Positions 50,732 to 60,476 of a DNA stretch of 64,000 nucleotides are shown here, in pieces. Location: assembly GCA_024958655.1 (NCBI GenBank), contig JANWUR010000002.1:62001-126000 (forward strand), in the 5' to 3' direction. The position numbers and the translations under genes are program-made. This stretch comes from Cyanobium sp. FGCU6 (GTDB lineage Bacteria > Cyanobacteriota > Cyanobacteriia > PCC-6307 > Cyanobiaceae). The notes under the pieces were generated by a model. The model had not been told where the DNA came from. It did not search any database and saw nothing but the letters and a program-made list of their open reading frames with translations. Position 1 is the first letter of the stretch. Each line of letters begins with the position of its first letter.

Positions 50732-53437
50732 TCAGGCCGTGCTCCGGGCCCGCTCACTCTCGAAGGCATAGAACAGCAGGCTGAGCAGGCTGCTCATCGC
50801 CTCGATCCGCTGGATCTGGGTGTCCTGGAAGCCGTTGCCCCCCTTGAGGGCAATCGTGAGCACCGGGATCGACACCCCGCGGGATTCCAGACGCAGGCCG
50901 AGATAGTCGGTGCAGCCCTGCGCGCGCAGGGTGGCGAGGAAGGGGAAGCCACGGTCGCCGTCGTCGTCGAAGCGGTAACGGAACAGGCGTCCGTACACGG
51001 CGATGTGATGCAGCGGACTGGAGAGGTGCTCCTCGCGCTGCAGGAACTCCCGCGGCATCCGCAGCGGCTGCACCTCGGCCGGCGAGCGGCTGAGCCAGAT
51101 GTACTGGCTGCAGTCGATGTCGTTCTGATCCGGGAGGAAGGCGAGCGAGAAGCGATGCACCTCCAGACCCCACGAGCGAAGCTCGTTGACGAACAGCAGC
51201 ACGAATTCCTCGAAGCTGCGCAGGCCCGACCAGTTGTCGAGGATGTAGCGCTCCAGCGGCACCCTGGACGCGTCGGGGGCGGGGCCCTGCAGGCCCGAGG
51301 CATCGAGCATGCGATCGGAGGCGGCGATCCTCTCGATCAGGCGCTTGATCTTGCGGCCGGAAGCCCATTCCGAGCCCGTCAGGAAGCCCTCCAGGTCCTG
51401 CCAGAGCAGGGGAGGGGCGATGTGAAAGCCCTGTATGGCATCAGCCCCCTGCCGCACCGCCACCACCAGATCGGCGTAGCGTTCGATCCCTTCGGCCACG
51501 ATCGTCTTGCCGAGGCCGTGCACCGCGGCGATGAAGGAACCCACATAGCGCTGCAGCCGGAACGACTGACCGATGCCGCGGATCAGTTCGATGTCGAGCT
51601 TGATGGCGTCGTACCAGGCCTCGCTGATGCGGCGGTAGTTGGAGAGCCCGGAGCCGAAGTCGTCGATCAGCACGCGCAGGTTCACTTCGCGCATCAGCCG
51701 CTCGGAGGCGGCCGCCGTGCTCAAGGCACCGGGATGGGCATCGCCGGCGGCCGTCTCGGTGATCTCGATCCGGAACAGGGAGACATCCACGGCGCGCTGC
51801 TGCAGGCGCTCCACCAGCCGGGAGAGCCGGTCTTCCGTGGCCAGGGAAGCGGCACTGACGTTGAAGGAGATGTAGGAGATCCTCTCCCGCAGCAACGGAC
51901 TGGCCCGCAGCCGCTCCTGGACCCCCGCCAGCTGATCCACCACCAGGTCGTCGATGCGGTGGGCGATGCCCATGGCCCCAGCGGCCTGGAGCACCGCACC
52001 GGTGCCGAGGCGCCGCAGCAGGGGGGAGCGAAAGCGCAGCAGCAGTTCGAGGGCGAAGCAGCCCGGGTCGGCCAGCAGCAGGATCGGCTGGAAGCGCAGG
52101 TCGATGTCCGCTGCCGTGAGGTCGATCAACTGACGCCGCAGCTCGGCGTCCTCGCGGGCCCGCCGTTCGTCGGCGGGGACGAGCAGACGCACGGCCCGGG
52201 GTTCGGCGCCAGGGGTGAGATCCCCGAAGGCCTGGAGAGCGAGCAGGGGGGAGCGCGGCCCGTGGAGCGTGAACCTCTGGCCGGTGATGCGGATGTCGTC
52301 CCAGTTGAGGTGGAGTGTGCCCAGTCCCTCGATGGCCGCACTGACGGCCTGCAGCAGCTCGGCCAGCTGCGCTTCGACGCACGGCTCCTCGCCGGCGGCC
52401 GGGATGGCGGCGGGGGGCAGGATCGCGGCGATCCGGTGGTCGTTGGCGCGGTACACCGCGAGTTCGCGGCCGGCCGCGGCTCCCCCGGGCCAACCGTGCC
52501 GGAGCGTGGCGGCAGCGGTGTTGAGGATCAGCAGGCGGTCGGCCTCATCGAGGAAGAGCCGCTGCCGCTCGAGCACCGGGAAATCGAGGGTGAGCAGCAG
52601 GGCCTGGGCGGAATCGGCGGCCGCCGGGAGGGACGACGACTCGAGGTCGCGCTCCAGGGCGTAGCGGGAGAGCAGACCGCTGGTGGCATCGTTGCGCAGG
52701 GAGTGCAGCAGTCGCTGCCGGCGACGCCACTGCTGCTCGGCCGTGAAGGCCAGCAAAGCGGTGAGCAGCAGCCCGAGCCCGCCCAGGGCCCAGGCCAGGC
52801 CCCGCTCCAGCCGTTCGCCCGGCTCCGCACCCTGGCCCAGGACCAGCAACAGGCTGTGGGGCCCATGGTCGACACGCCACACCCTCGAGGCGGGGGGCCG
52901 TTGGGGTGGGCCGGCCGCCGGCCAGGGGGCGAGGTCCACCAGGCGCAATCCCTCCTCGGGGCGTCCGAGCAAAGGCACCCCGTCGAGCTGGATCCAGCCG
53001 CTGGCGGCAGCGGGGCCGGCCGGCCCTGGAGCCCCGAGATAGAGAACATCCGAAGGATCAGGGGAACCGCGGAGCAGGGAGGCGGCGGCCAGACCCGGGG
53101 GCGGCGGGCAGCGCAGGATTTCAGTCGGCGGCCGGCCTGGGAGCGAAGACGCGACGGCGGCAGCCCCCACCGTGCCGGCTGGGAGGGAGGGGATCCGCTC
53201 CAGCCCTTCAGGGGCCACCAGCTTCAGAAGATGGTCGGCGCTGGCAGGGGCAAGGGGACGCCCGGCCAGCACCAGATCCGTCGCCTGCAGAGCCCGGCAC
53301 AGGCGGCTCGCCGCCCGCTCCGCCTCACGCGTCCAGTGGCGTCGGCTGCGGTCATCGAGAGCCTGCTGGAACCAGACGAGGGGAATGAGGCAGAGGCTGC
53401 CGCCAATCAGGAGGATGCAGAGGGTCTTTCGCCGCAT
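50732..53437 (-). CDS. EAL-domain cyclic di-GMP phosphodiesterase with extra C-terminal sensor-like domain
   Basis: 901 residues, with GAGGGGGA just before the ATG. Two membrane segments (about 5-24 and 213-233) bracket a periplasmic region. A degenerate GGDEF domain follows (about 250-345; the active-site motif reads RANDHR). The EAL domain is at about 447-690: ELLLRF at 464-469, Asn526, Glu558, Asp592-Asp593, Lys613 and Glu649 match catalytic positions, so it is probably active. A further domain of about 175 residues (725-900; FPFLATLRAQGCTDYLGLRL) resembles the N-terminal sensor-like domain of some class III adenylate/guanylate cyclases. No neighbour explains its input. Confidence 0.85.
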   Translation of the reverse strand: MRRKTLCILLIGGSLCLIPLVWFQQALDDRSRRHWTREAERAASRLCRALQATDLVLAGRPLAPASADHLLKLVAPEGLERIPSLPAGTVGAAAVASSLPGRPPTEILRCPPPPGLAAASLLRGSPDPSDVLYLGAPGPAGPAAASGWIQLDGVPLLGRPEEGLRLVDLAPWPAAGPPQRPPASRVWRVDHGPHSLLLVLGQGAEPGERLERGLAWALGGLGLLLTALLAFTAEQQWRRRQRLLHSLRNDATSGLLSRYALERDLESSSLPAAADSAQALLLTLDFPVLERQRLFLDEADRLLILNTAAATLRHGWPGGAAAGRELAVYRANDHRIAAILPPAAIPAAGEEPCVEAQLAELLQAVSAAIEGLGTLHLNWDDIRITGQRFTLHGPRSPLLALQAFGDLTPGAEPRAVRLLVPADERRAREDAELRRQLIDLTAADIDLRFQPILLLADPGCFALELLLRFRSPLLRRLGTGAVLQAAGAMGIAHRIDDLVVDQLAGVQERLRASPLLRERISYISFNVSAASLATEDRLSRLVERLQQRAVDVSLFRIEITETAAGDAHPGALSTAAASERLMREVNLRVLIDDFGSGLSNYRRISEAWYDAIKLDIELIRGIGQSFRLQRYVGSFIAAVHGLGKTIVAEGIERYADLVVAVRQGADAIQGFHIAPPLLWQDLEGFLTGSEWASGRKIKRLIERIAASDRMLDASGLQGPAPDASRVPLERYILDNWSGLRSFEEFVLLFVNELRSWGLEVHRFSLAFLPDQNDIDCSQYIWLSRSPAEVQPLRMPREFLQREEHLSSPLHHIAVYGRLFRYRFDDDGDRGFPFLATLRAQGCTDYLGLRLESRGVSIPVLTIALKGGNGFQDTQIQRIEAMSSLLSLLFYAFESERARSTA

Positions 53438-53606
53438 TCCCCCTCAACAACAGGACTGAAGGTAGCAACCACAAACCGATCCCTACGAGCCGGCCCGGAT
53501 GGATGGGTTTTTCGAAGCCAACCTGCGGGCGATGTTGTCCCGGGTAGCGAGCGTGCTCGGTTCGCTGGCGACGGCCCTGGCAACCCCCTTCCCACTGGCC
53601 TTTGGC

Positions 53607-55091
53607 TCAGGTGAGCCTGCCGGGAAAGATCTCCTTCCAGAAACTGCAGCCGTGATAGGCCTCAGCGTTGTAGGGGCCCGACTGGCCGGGCGACAGCAAC
53701 ATCACGCTGTTGTTGTTATGGAACACGGGCCAGGGGGGAAGCCCGGCGGCGGTGGGAACCCCTCGGCTGGTGAACGAGGCCACGATCTGCTGCATCTGGA
53801 GAGCGAGGGGCTGGGATTGGAGCAGGAGGTCGGGGGCGTCGATGCGGCTGGTGTTGGAGAGGTGGGGGAAGAGATAGTTGAGAACTGAGGAATGCACGGC
53901 AGCGAACTCCATCTGTGGATCCGGGGTTGCCGCAATCCCCACGCCGAGCACCAGGGCCTTGGGGTCGTTGAACTCAAAGCCATAAATCGGCATGCCGATG
54001 CGGCGTCGCAGCGCCGATGCCGTGTGCCAATACAGGCAGTTGTTGATACCGACCTGCGGGTTGTAGTGGGAAATCACCGAGCCGAGGGTTTCCGGCGCCC
54101 GACGCGGATCCGAGAGGGGATAGCGGGCCAGGATCCGCTGGCGGCGGCCCGCATCGAGGGGATCCTCCGGCGTGGCGTAATGGTCCAGCAACCGATCCGG
54201 ATAGTTCTCAGCCGTGATCGGATTTGCGGATTGCTGGTCGTAGCCGATGTAGAGGCGCAGCTCATCCCGGGCGCCGCCCATCAGCACAGGCACGTCGTGC
54301 ACCCTCCCTGGGCCAGCGCGTCAGCCATCGAACGGGGCGTGGCCTGGCTGGCACCGATCGAAGGGCCGAAGGTCATCGTCTTGCCGCGGGTGGCCTGATC
54401 ACCGGCCAGCAGCAGAGCCTCCACAGGCTTGGCGCGCAGGCAGGCCAGCAGGGGACCCCGGCTGGCCTGCGGACAACCGACGGCCCCAGCGATGGTGCTG
54501 CCGAGCTGGCCATAGCTCGCCACCGAGGGCAGGGGCATCAGGCACCCTCCACTGATCACGATCGCCTTGTGGAACAGTCCCCGGCTGAGCTCAGGGGCGG
54601 CCAGGTGCTGGCAGATCGAGCCGATAAAGGTTCGCGCTGCCTCCCACGAACGCTCCGCCATGGATCCACACCAGAACCGGCAGGCGACGGCCGGGCGCGA
54701 TCGAGACCGGCCGGCTCACGTTGAGACTGAGGCAATCCTCCTCGCTGCTGGCCTCGGTGAGGTTGAAGCGGGCCTGCTGGGGACAGGCGGGACCGAAGCT
54801 GCCTGCATCTCGCAACCCCTGCCAACCGGGGGAGGGCAGGGGCGGGCTCCAGCGCTCGGGCCGGACGGCGTAGGGAATACCGCGGTACTCGATCACTCCG
54901 TGGCGCACCACCCCGCGCAGCGCTCCCTGGGGCGTGGTGAGCACCGGTGTCCGGCCGGGCGGCACCGGTGCGGAGTGGCCATCCCCGGCCGCCGAGGCAG
55001 AAGCGCCCAGCACAAGCAGGGCAACGCCAACAACAAGAGGGTAGAGGGAAGACACGCGCCGGGCTGCCGTCCATCCAGCCCTAGCAACCAC
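53607..55091 (-). pseudogene. Decayed type B carboxylesterase
   Basis: Three fragments in different frames, same strand, add up to a type B carboxylesterase. Fragment one (54591-55091) has a signal peptide, ALRGVVRHGVIEYRGIPYAV, EDCLSLNV and WIHGGAFVGGSANLY. Fragment two (54281-54661) resumes at HLAAPELSRGLFHKAIVISGG. Fragment three (53607-54302) has MGGARDELRLYIGYD and the catalytic-His region AAVHSSVLNYLF. Between fragments one and two about 80-90 residues are absent, including the GESAGG nucleophile elbow; a further frameshift lies near 54290. The enzyme cannot be active. Confidence 0.8.
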
Positions 55092-55172
55092 GGACGTTTC
55101 GCGCCAGCGACGCGCTCCATTTTACGCAGACGAATAAACAACTTCCATGGAAACGCTGGAAAATCCCACCTG

Positions 55173-55209
55173 CCTGCGCAGGAATGCTGTGATCTACGCA
55201 GATCAGCAT
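55173..55209. repeat. Paired palindromes in the gap before valS
   Basis: In the 316-base gap 55092-55407, which holds no gene I can support, CCTGCGCAGG (55173-55182) is followed by a hairpin with arms 55184-55195 (two-base bulge) and 55200-55209 around ACGC. The leftward reading resembles the CCTGCGCAGG core of REP-type repeats, which often sit in gaps. Its identity is uncertain; a small RNA or a repeat remnant are both possible. Confidence 0.4.
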
Positions 55210-55407
55210 CAGACCAACAGGCTTGAACAATGGGCAAGAAAGTCTGCTTGGCTGATTCCGGGCAGACCACCGCCAAAGACGCTGCGTCACTTCTGCGCCC
55301 AGGCTGGCATTCATGACCATGGTCAGCGTGATCGAGCTGAGCGGCCTGTTATCGACGCCGCGGGGACGTAGGAGGACCTCACACTCACCTCGGCTGCCGT
55401 AAGCCCC

Positions 55408-58266
55408 TCAACCCAGATCCGCCAGCCGCCGGCGCGCCAGTACCGCCTGGGCTTCCGCCTCCGCCAGGTTGGCCCTGCACTCAGCCACCACCTCGGGCGG
55501 CGCCTTGCCGGCGAAGTTGGGGTTGGCCAGGCGGCCCGCCAGGCCGGCGATCTCCTGCTCGGCCTTGGCCAGGTCCTTCGCCAGCCGGCCCCGCAGGGCC
55601 TCCAGATCCACCAGGCCCTCCAGCGGCAGCAGCACCTGCAGCTCGCCGCTCACCCCGGCCAGGCAGCGCTCGCCACCGCGGGCGGCGGATGCGGCCGGAT
55701 CAAGCACCTGCACCGAGTCGGCCCGCGTGAGCGAGGCGATATCCGCGGTGGCCTCCCGCAGCACGGCCGCCAGGTCGGTCCGACCGCTCACAAACACCAC
55801 CGGGGCGCCCTGGGAGGGCTTGAGCCCCGCCACCGCCCGCAGGTTGCGCACCACCCGGATCGCCTCGATCAGCTCGGCGAAGCTGGCTTCCAGTTCGTCA
55901 TCCAGGGCCGCTTTGTCCACGACGGGCCACAGCTGCAGTGCCAGGAAGGTGCCCTCCGGCTCAGTGGTGAGGCCATGCCACAGCTCCTCGCTGAGGTGGG
56001 GCATCAGCGGGTGCAGCAGCACCAGCAGCTCGCTGAGCACCTTCGCCAGCACCTGACGAGCGGTGCGCTGGTCGGCCAGGGCCGCCTCGCGTGCCGCACC
56101 CTCCAGCTCGGCCGGCACCTGCAGGCGCCGCTTGATCAGCTCCACATACCAGTCGCACACCTCGTTCCAGGCGAACTCATAGAGACCTTTGGCGGCTTCG
56201 CCGAGGCCATAGCTGCCGTAGCGCTCAGCCGTTTCCCGGTTCACCCGCGCCAGGCGCGACAGGATCCAGCGATCGGGAAGCTGCAGGGCCGCCGGATGAG
56301 GCTCGCCCAGGCTTGCGGGTGTTTCGCCGCCCAGGTTCATCAGCGCGAAGCGGGTGGCGTTCCAGAGCTTGTTGGCGAAGTTGCGCGTCGCCTCCACCGT
56401 GGCTGAGGTGTCACTGCCGCGGTCGTAATCCAGGCGGATATCCTGACCGGCTCCCGCCACCTCGCGCACCAGAGCGAAGCGCAGGGCATCGGCGCCGTAG
56501 CGCTCGATCAGCAGCAGAGGGTCGATGCCGTTGCCCGCACTCTTGCTCATCTTGCGGTTGTTCTCATCGCGCACCAGGCCGTGGATGTAGACATCTCTGA
56601 AAGGAATCCACGGGATTCCAGACCCTTCCCGCCCAGTCATCAAGGCGCCGGCCATCATCGTCATCCGGGCCACCCAGAAGAAGATGATGTCGAATCCGGT
56701 CACCAGCACGCTGGTGGGATACCAGGTGGCCAGATCGGCGCTGCCCTCCTCCGGCCAGCCGAGGGTGGAGAAAGGCCAGAGGCCGCTGGAGAACCAGGTG
56801 TCGAGCACGTCCGGGTCCTGCTCCAGCTGCAGCGCCCGCCCGGCCGCTTCGCTGGCGGCGCCGAACTGGGCCTCAGCCTTCGCCTTGGCCTCCGCCTCGT
56901 CGCGGGCCACCACATAAGGCGTGGCGTCGGTGATCACGCCGCCGGTCTCACTCACCACGAACCAGGCAGGGATGCGGTGCCCCCACCACAGCTGGCGGCT
57001 GATGCACCAGTCGCGGATGCCGGTGAGCCAGTCGCGGTACACCTTGCTCCAGCGCTCCGGCACGAAGCGCGGCTCGGGGCCAGCGGCGGCGGCATCCAGA
57101 GCCTCGCGACAGCGGGCCGCCAGCGGCTCTGTCTTCACGAACCACTGGGTGGAGAGCAGCGGCTCCACCGGCACCTTGCCCCGATCCGAGATCGGCACGC
57201 TGTGGCGATGGGGCTCCACCTTCACCAGGAAGCCCTCGGCCTCCATCGCCGCCACCACCGCCCGGCGCGCCTCGAAGCGATCCAGGCCGGCGAAGCGGCC
57301 GGCGGCCTCGTTCATCGTGCCGTCGCGGGCCATCACCGTGATCAGCGGCAGGCCGTGGCGGCTGCCGATCGCGAAATCGTTGGGATCGTGGGCCGGGGTC
57401 ACCTTGACGCAGCCGGTGCCGAAGGCCGGATCCACGTGCTCATCCGCCACGATCGGGATCTCACGGCCCACCAGCGGCAGGGTGAGCGTGCGGCCCACCA
57501 GGGCGGCGTAGCGCTCATCGCCGGGATGCACCGCCACGCCGGTGTCACCCAGCAGCGTTTCCGGCCGGGTGGTGGCCACCACCAGGTGGTCGATGCCAGC
57601 GGCGCCGGCGACGCCGGTGAGCGGATAGCGGAAGTGCCAGAGATGGCCCTCCATCTCCTTCATCTCCACCTCCAGATCGCTCACCGCCGAGCCGGAGGCC
57701 GGGCACCAGTTCACCAGGTACTCGCCCCGGTGGATCAGGCCCTGCTCGTGCAGGCGCACGAAGGCCTCCACCACCGCCTTGTTCAGCTGAGCATCGAGGG
57801 TGAAGCGCTCCCGCCCCCAGTCCACCGAGTAGCCCAGCCGCCGCAGCTGGCCCACGATCGTGCCGCCGCTCTCGGCCTTCCAGGCCCAGGCGCGCTCCAG
57901 GAAGGCGTCGCGGCCCAGGTCGTCACGGCTGCCGCCCTCGGCCTGGATCCGCTTCTCGAGGATCGTCTGCACCGCGATCGAGGCGTGATCGGTGCCCGGC
58001 AGGCAGAGCACGTTCCGGCCCCGCAGGCGCTGGAAGCGCACGATCGTGTCGATCAGGGCCGTGTTGAAGGCATGGCCCATGTGCAGGCTACCGGTGACGT
58101 TCGGCGGCGGGATCACCACCGAGAACGGCTCGCCGGGGGCTTCGGGGTCGGGGTGGAACGCCCCCGCCTCTTCCCACAGCCGCTGCCAGCGGGCCTCGGT
58201 GCCGGCCGGGTCGTAGGTCTTGGGCAGGGCTTCGGCGGACACGGCGGCGACACGGCTGGGGCCCAT
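55408..58266 (-). CDS. valS: Valyl-tRNA synthetase
   Basis: 952 residues from ATG 58266. The HIGH motif is [10 protein letters not shown] (about 60-70), and KMSKSAGN is the KMSKS loop. The editing domain (around [25 protein letters not shown]) is intact, and the C-terminal coiled coil ([20 protein letters not shown]) is typical of ValS. It charges tRNA-Val. It faces a divergent rightward islet across 170 bases. Confidence 0.97.
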   Translation of the reverse strand: MGPSRVAAVSAEALPKTYDPAGTEARWQRLWEEAGAFHPDPEAPGEPFSVVIPPPNVTGSLHMGHAFNTALIDTIVRFQRLRGRNVLCLPGTDHASIAVQTILEKRIQAEGGSRDDLGRDAFLERAWAWKAESGGTIVGQLRRLGYSVDWGRERFTLDAQLNKAVVEAFVRLHEQGLIHRGEYLVNWCPASGSAVSDLEVEMKEMEGHLWHFRYPLTGVAGAAGIDHLVVATTRPETLLGDTGVAVHPGDERYAALVGRTLTLPLVGREIPIVADEHVDPAFGTGCVKVTPAHDPNDFAIGSRHGLPLITVMARDGTMNEAAGRFAGLDRFEARRAVVAAMEAEGFLVKVEPHRHSVPISDRGKVPVEPLLSTQWFVKTEPLAARCREALDAAAAGPEPRFVPERWSKVYRDWLTGIRDWCISRQLWWGHRIPAWFVVSETGGVITDATPYVVARDEAEAKAKAEAQFGAASEAAGRALQLEQDPDVLDTWFSSGLWPFSTLGWPEEGSADLATWYPTSVLVTGFDIIFFWVARMTMMAGALMTGREGSGIPWIPFRDVYIHGLVRDENNRKMSKSAGNGIDPLLLIERYGADALRFALVREVAGAGQDIRLDYDRGSDTSATVEATRNFANKLWNATRFALMNLGGETPASLGEPHPAALQLPDRWILSRLARVNRETAERYGSYGLGEAAKGLYEFAWNEVCDWYVELIKRRLQVPAELEGAAREAALADQRTARQVLAKVLSELLVLLHPLMPHLSEELWHGLTTEPEGTFLALQLWPVVDKAALDDELEASFAELIEAIRVVRNLRAVAGLKPSQGAPVVFVSGRTDLAAVLREATADIASLTRADSVQVLDPAASAARGGERCLAGVSGELQVLLPLEGLVDLEALRGRLAKDLAKAEQEIAGLAGRLANPNFAGKAPPEVVAECRANLAEAEAQAVLARRRLADLG

Positions 58267-58436
58267 CGTCTCAAAGGGGAGCGCGCCCTCGGCCCCGCCG
58301 GGCTGTCATCGCCGCTCCATCGACCCGTCGGCCCTGGCCGGCCAGGCCGCGACTGCGTCGCTGTCTTCAGGGTGGCCGTCGTCAGGACAGTTCACCTGGA
58401 ATCTGCGGATGGCAGCAGCGGAACGCTGCCGTCACA

Positions 58437-60101
58437 ATGAAGGTAAAACCGGTGAGCATGCTCAGCCACCACCCCAGTCTGCAGGAGCACTTCACCGCCG
58501 AAGGCTCCAAACGGATCCTGTCTCTCGATGGTGGCGGGGTACGCGGCATCCTCAGCCTCGGCTTCCTGCTGCGGATCGAATCCCTGCTCCAGGCACGCCA
58601 TGGCAACAACCCACAGTTCCGGCTCTGCCATTACTTCGATCTGATCGCAGGTACATCCACGGGCTCCATCATCGCGGCCCTTCTGGCCAAAGGCTGGTCG
58701 GTGCAGCAGGTGATCGATCTGTATCTCGAATTAGCAGGGAAGATCTTCACACCCAGGTGGTGGGAATTCAGGCTCGGGATTCTGAGGCCCCGCTATGACC
58801 CCAGGAAGCTGGAGGAGTTTCTCCAGCTGAAACTTGGCGCCGAATGCCGCATCGGCGATCCGGATGAGCTGAAGACAGGGCTGCTGGTGATGTGCAAACG
58901 GATCGACTCCGGCAGCCCATGGCCGATCAGCAACAACCCGAAAGGCCGCTATTTCCAGGGAGCACCGGGTCGGATCGCCAACGGCGACTACAAGCTCTGG
59001 GCGGTGGTGCGGGCGTCCACAGCCGCTCCCACCTTCTTCCGGCCCCAGAAGATCACGATCAGTTCCGCCGTGAGCGCCGGTCAGAAACCGGTGATCGGCA
59101 ACTTCATGGATGGTGGCGTCAGCCCGCACAACAATCCAGCTCTCCAGGCCTACTGGCTGGCCACGCTTGAAGGATTCGGGCTCCGCTGGGCCACGGGACA
59201 GGATCGCCTGCTGATCATCTCGGTGGGAACCGGCCGCACTCCCGTTGAGCGCAACCCTGGCCCGATCGCCGCTCTGCAGGGGATCACCGCACTGCAGAGC
59301 CTGATGGATGACTGCGCTTCGGTGGTGGAAAGCCTGATGCAGGGGATGGGGCACTGCCTGAGCACACCACGCATCATCGACCCCGAACTGCGCAGCCTGA
59401 GCCCCCACGAACTATCGGCCACAGCACGTTACAGCTATGCCCGCTATGACGTGAAGCTCTACAGAGAGCGTGGGGATCGGCCGCCGCGGGATGGCCAGGA
59501 TGACAATCCCCATCTCGAAGCTGCTGGCCTCAGCGATGACCTGCTGAAGCAGATGCAGAAGATGGACAATCCAAAGCCGGTGGAGGACCTCCTCAACCTG
59601 GGCAGGACTGCCGCAGCGGTCAAAGTGCAGCCCTGCCACTTCCCGCAGGAGTTTGACCTCGCGCTGGAGGCGGAAGCCCCCAGCTCCGATCCTCTGAGCG
59701 GCTGTTCAACCTACCGCCAGCGGGAAGAGCGTCAGGTGACGGCGATCCGCCTGAATCTGGATCTTGAGGCGTTCGGCTATCGCAAGTGGGGTGGACTTCA
59801 GAAGGCCAGAAGTGGCGACTGGCTCGTCGAGCGCAACGGCGAAGTGCACACCGTGGATGGCGACATCTTTGCACGCACCTATCGACAGATCGCGCCTGCT
59901 ACCTATGTGAAACAGAGCATCGTGTGGGCGAAGCCAGCCGAGAGCGATGGTGCGATCCACACCAACGAAGGCGAAACCCATTACCGCAAGGGCGATTACC
60001 TGGTCTGGAATGATCAGGAAGGTCGAGATGGCTATGCCATCAGCAGAGAGGTGTTTGAATCGCTCTACGAACCGGTTTCCGTGGAGCCTCCCCATCCGTA
60101 G
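58437..60101 (+). CDS. Patatin-like phospholipase with duplicated C-terminal domain
   Basis: 554 residues from ATG 58437 (ATG 58458 also possible). The oxyanion motif DGGGVRG (31-37), the nucleophile elbow GTSTG (Ser74 at 72-76) and the DGGV motif (Asp225) form the catalytic Ser-Asp dyad, so it is likely an active lipid hydrolase. A helical central region (about 285-430) leads to a C-terminal domain of about 110 residues (435-546) with an internal repeat: GDWLV at 460-464 and GDYLV at 519-523, each followed by a D-G-x-x-F-like turn. It points the same way as a TIR gene 375 bases later. Phospholipase effectors of this fold occur in antiphage systems; that role is inferred. Confidence 0.85.
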   Translation: MKVKPVSMLSHHPSLQEHFTAEGSKRILSLDGGGVRGILSLGFLLRIESLLQARHGNNPQFRLCHYFDLIAGTSTGSIIAALLAKGWSVQQVIDLYLELAGKIFTPRWWEFRLGILRPRYDPRKLEEFLQLKLGAECRIGDPDELKTGLLVMCKRIDSGSPWPISNNPKGRYFQGAPGRIANGDYKLWAVVRASTAAPTFFRPQKITISSAVSAGQKPVIGNFMDGGVSPHNNPALQAYWLATLEGFGLRWATGQDRLLIISVGTGRTPVERNPGPIAALQGITALQSLMDDCASVVESLMQGMGHCLSTPRIIDPELRSLSPHELSATARYSYARYDVKLYRERGDRPPRDGQDDNPHLEAAGLSDDLLKQMQKMDNPKPVEDLLNLGRTAAAVKVQPCHFPQEFDLALEAEAPSSDPLSGCSTYRQREERQVTAIRLNLDLEAFGYRKWGGLQKARSGDWLVERNGEVHTVDGDIFARTYRQIAPATYVKQSIVWAKPAESDGAIHTNEGETHYRKGDYLVWNDQEGRDGYAISREVFESLYEPVSVEPPHP

Positions 60102-60476
60102 GCCCCATCCCTGCCATGCCAGGTGTCATGAAAGCGTTGGGTTGCCTCTGCTGATCTACGCCCCCGCTTCAAGGCCAGACCGGACCGGGGACATCGAAAA
60201 GATTTAGCGCGATTCCCTGCATCTTCAGCCCCCGAGAGCCAGGCTCTCAACAGCTGAACCGGGCATACGCGCCCCGACCAGGAATGGGTTCCGTCGTCGC
60301 CCTCGCTCCCTCCACCCTGCAGCCCCGAACTCCAGCCACGGCGGCAACGACCGGCGGATCGGCGCAGGCGGCGCTGCCGGCAGAACGGAGCTCAATGGGC
60401 TGTGATCACCACGGTCCTCCCCCTGGCGCAGGAGCCGGCTCGAGATCCGCCAACGTTGTCCTCATGCCCAAGACCG
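60102..60476. other. 375-base gap between the patatin and TIR genes
   Basis: No convincing gene: a 69-residue frame at 60284-60493 is Ala/Pro/Gly-rich and lacks a ribosome-binding site. A palindrome GAGAGCC-A-GGCTCTC lies at 60234-60248, possibly a weak terminator of the patatin gene. The TIR gene probably has its own promoter in the second half of this gap; no clear -10 element is visible. Confidence 0.45.

Noticed and set aside
50699-53614. 971-residue open frame antisense to the EAL gene
   Set aside because: Gly/Gln/Glu-rich shadow of the EAL coding sequence with no domain, while the leftward frame has clear catalytic motifs.
53499-53888. 129-residue rightward frame over the esterase 3' end
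   Set aside because: Lies mostly antisense to the readable esterase fragment; no motif.
55081-55320. 79-residue leftward frame containing an IPAQAGG-like stretch
   Set aside because: Such peptides arise from translating REP-like repeat DNA; no start signal and overlaps hairpins.
56581-58440. 619-residue open frame antisense to valS
   Set aside because: ValS on the minus strand is complete with HMGH and KMSKS motifs; this frame has no motif.
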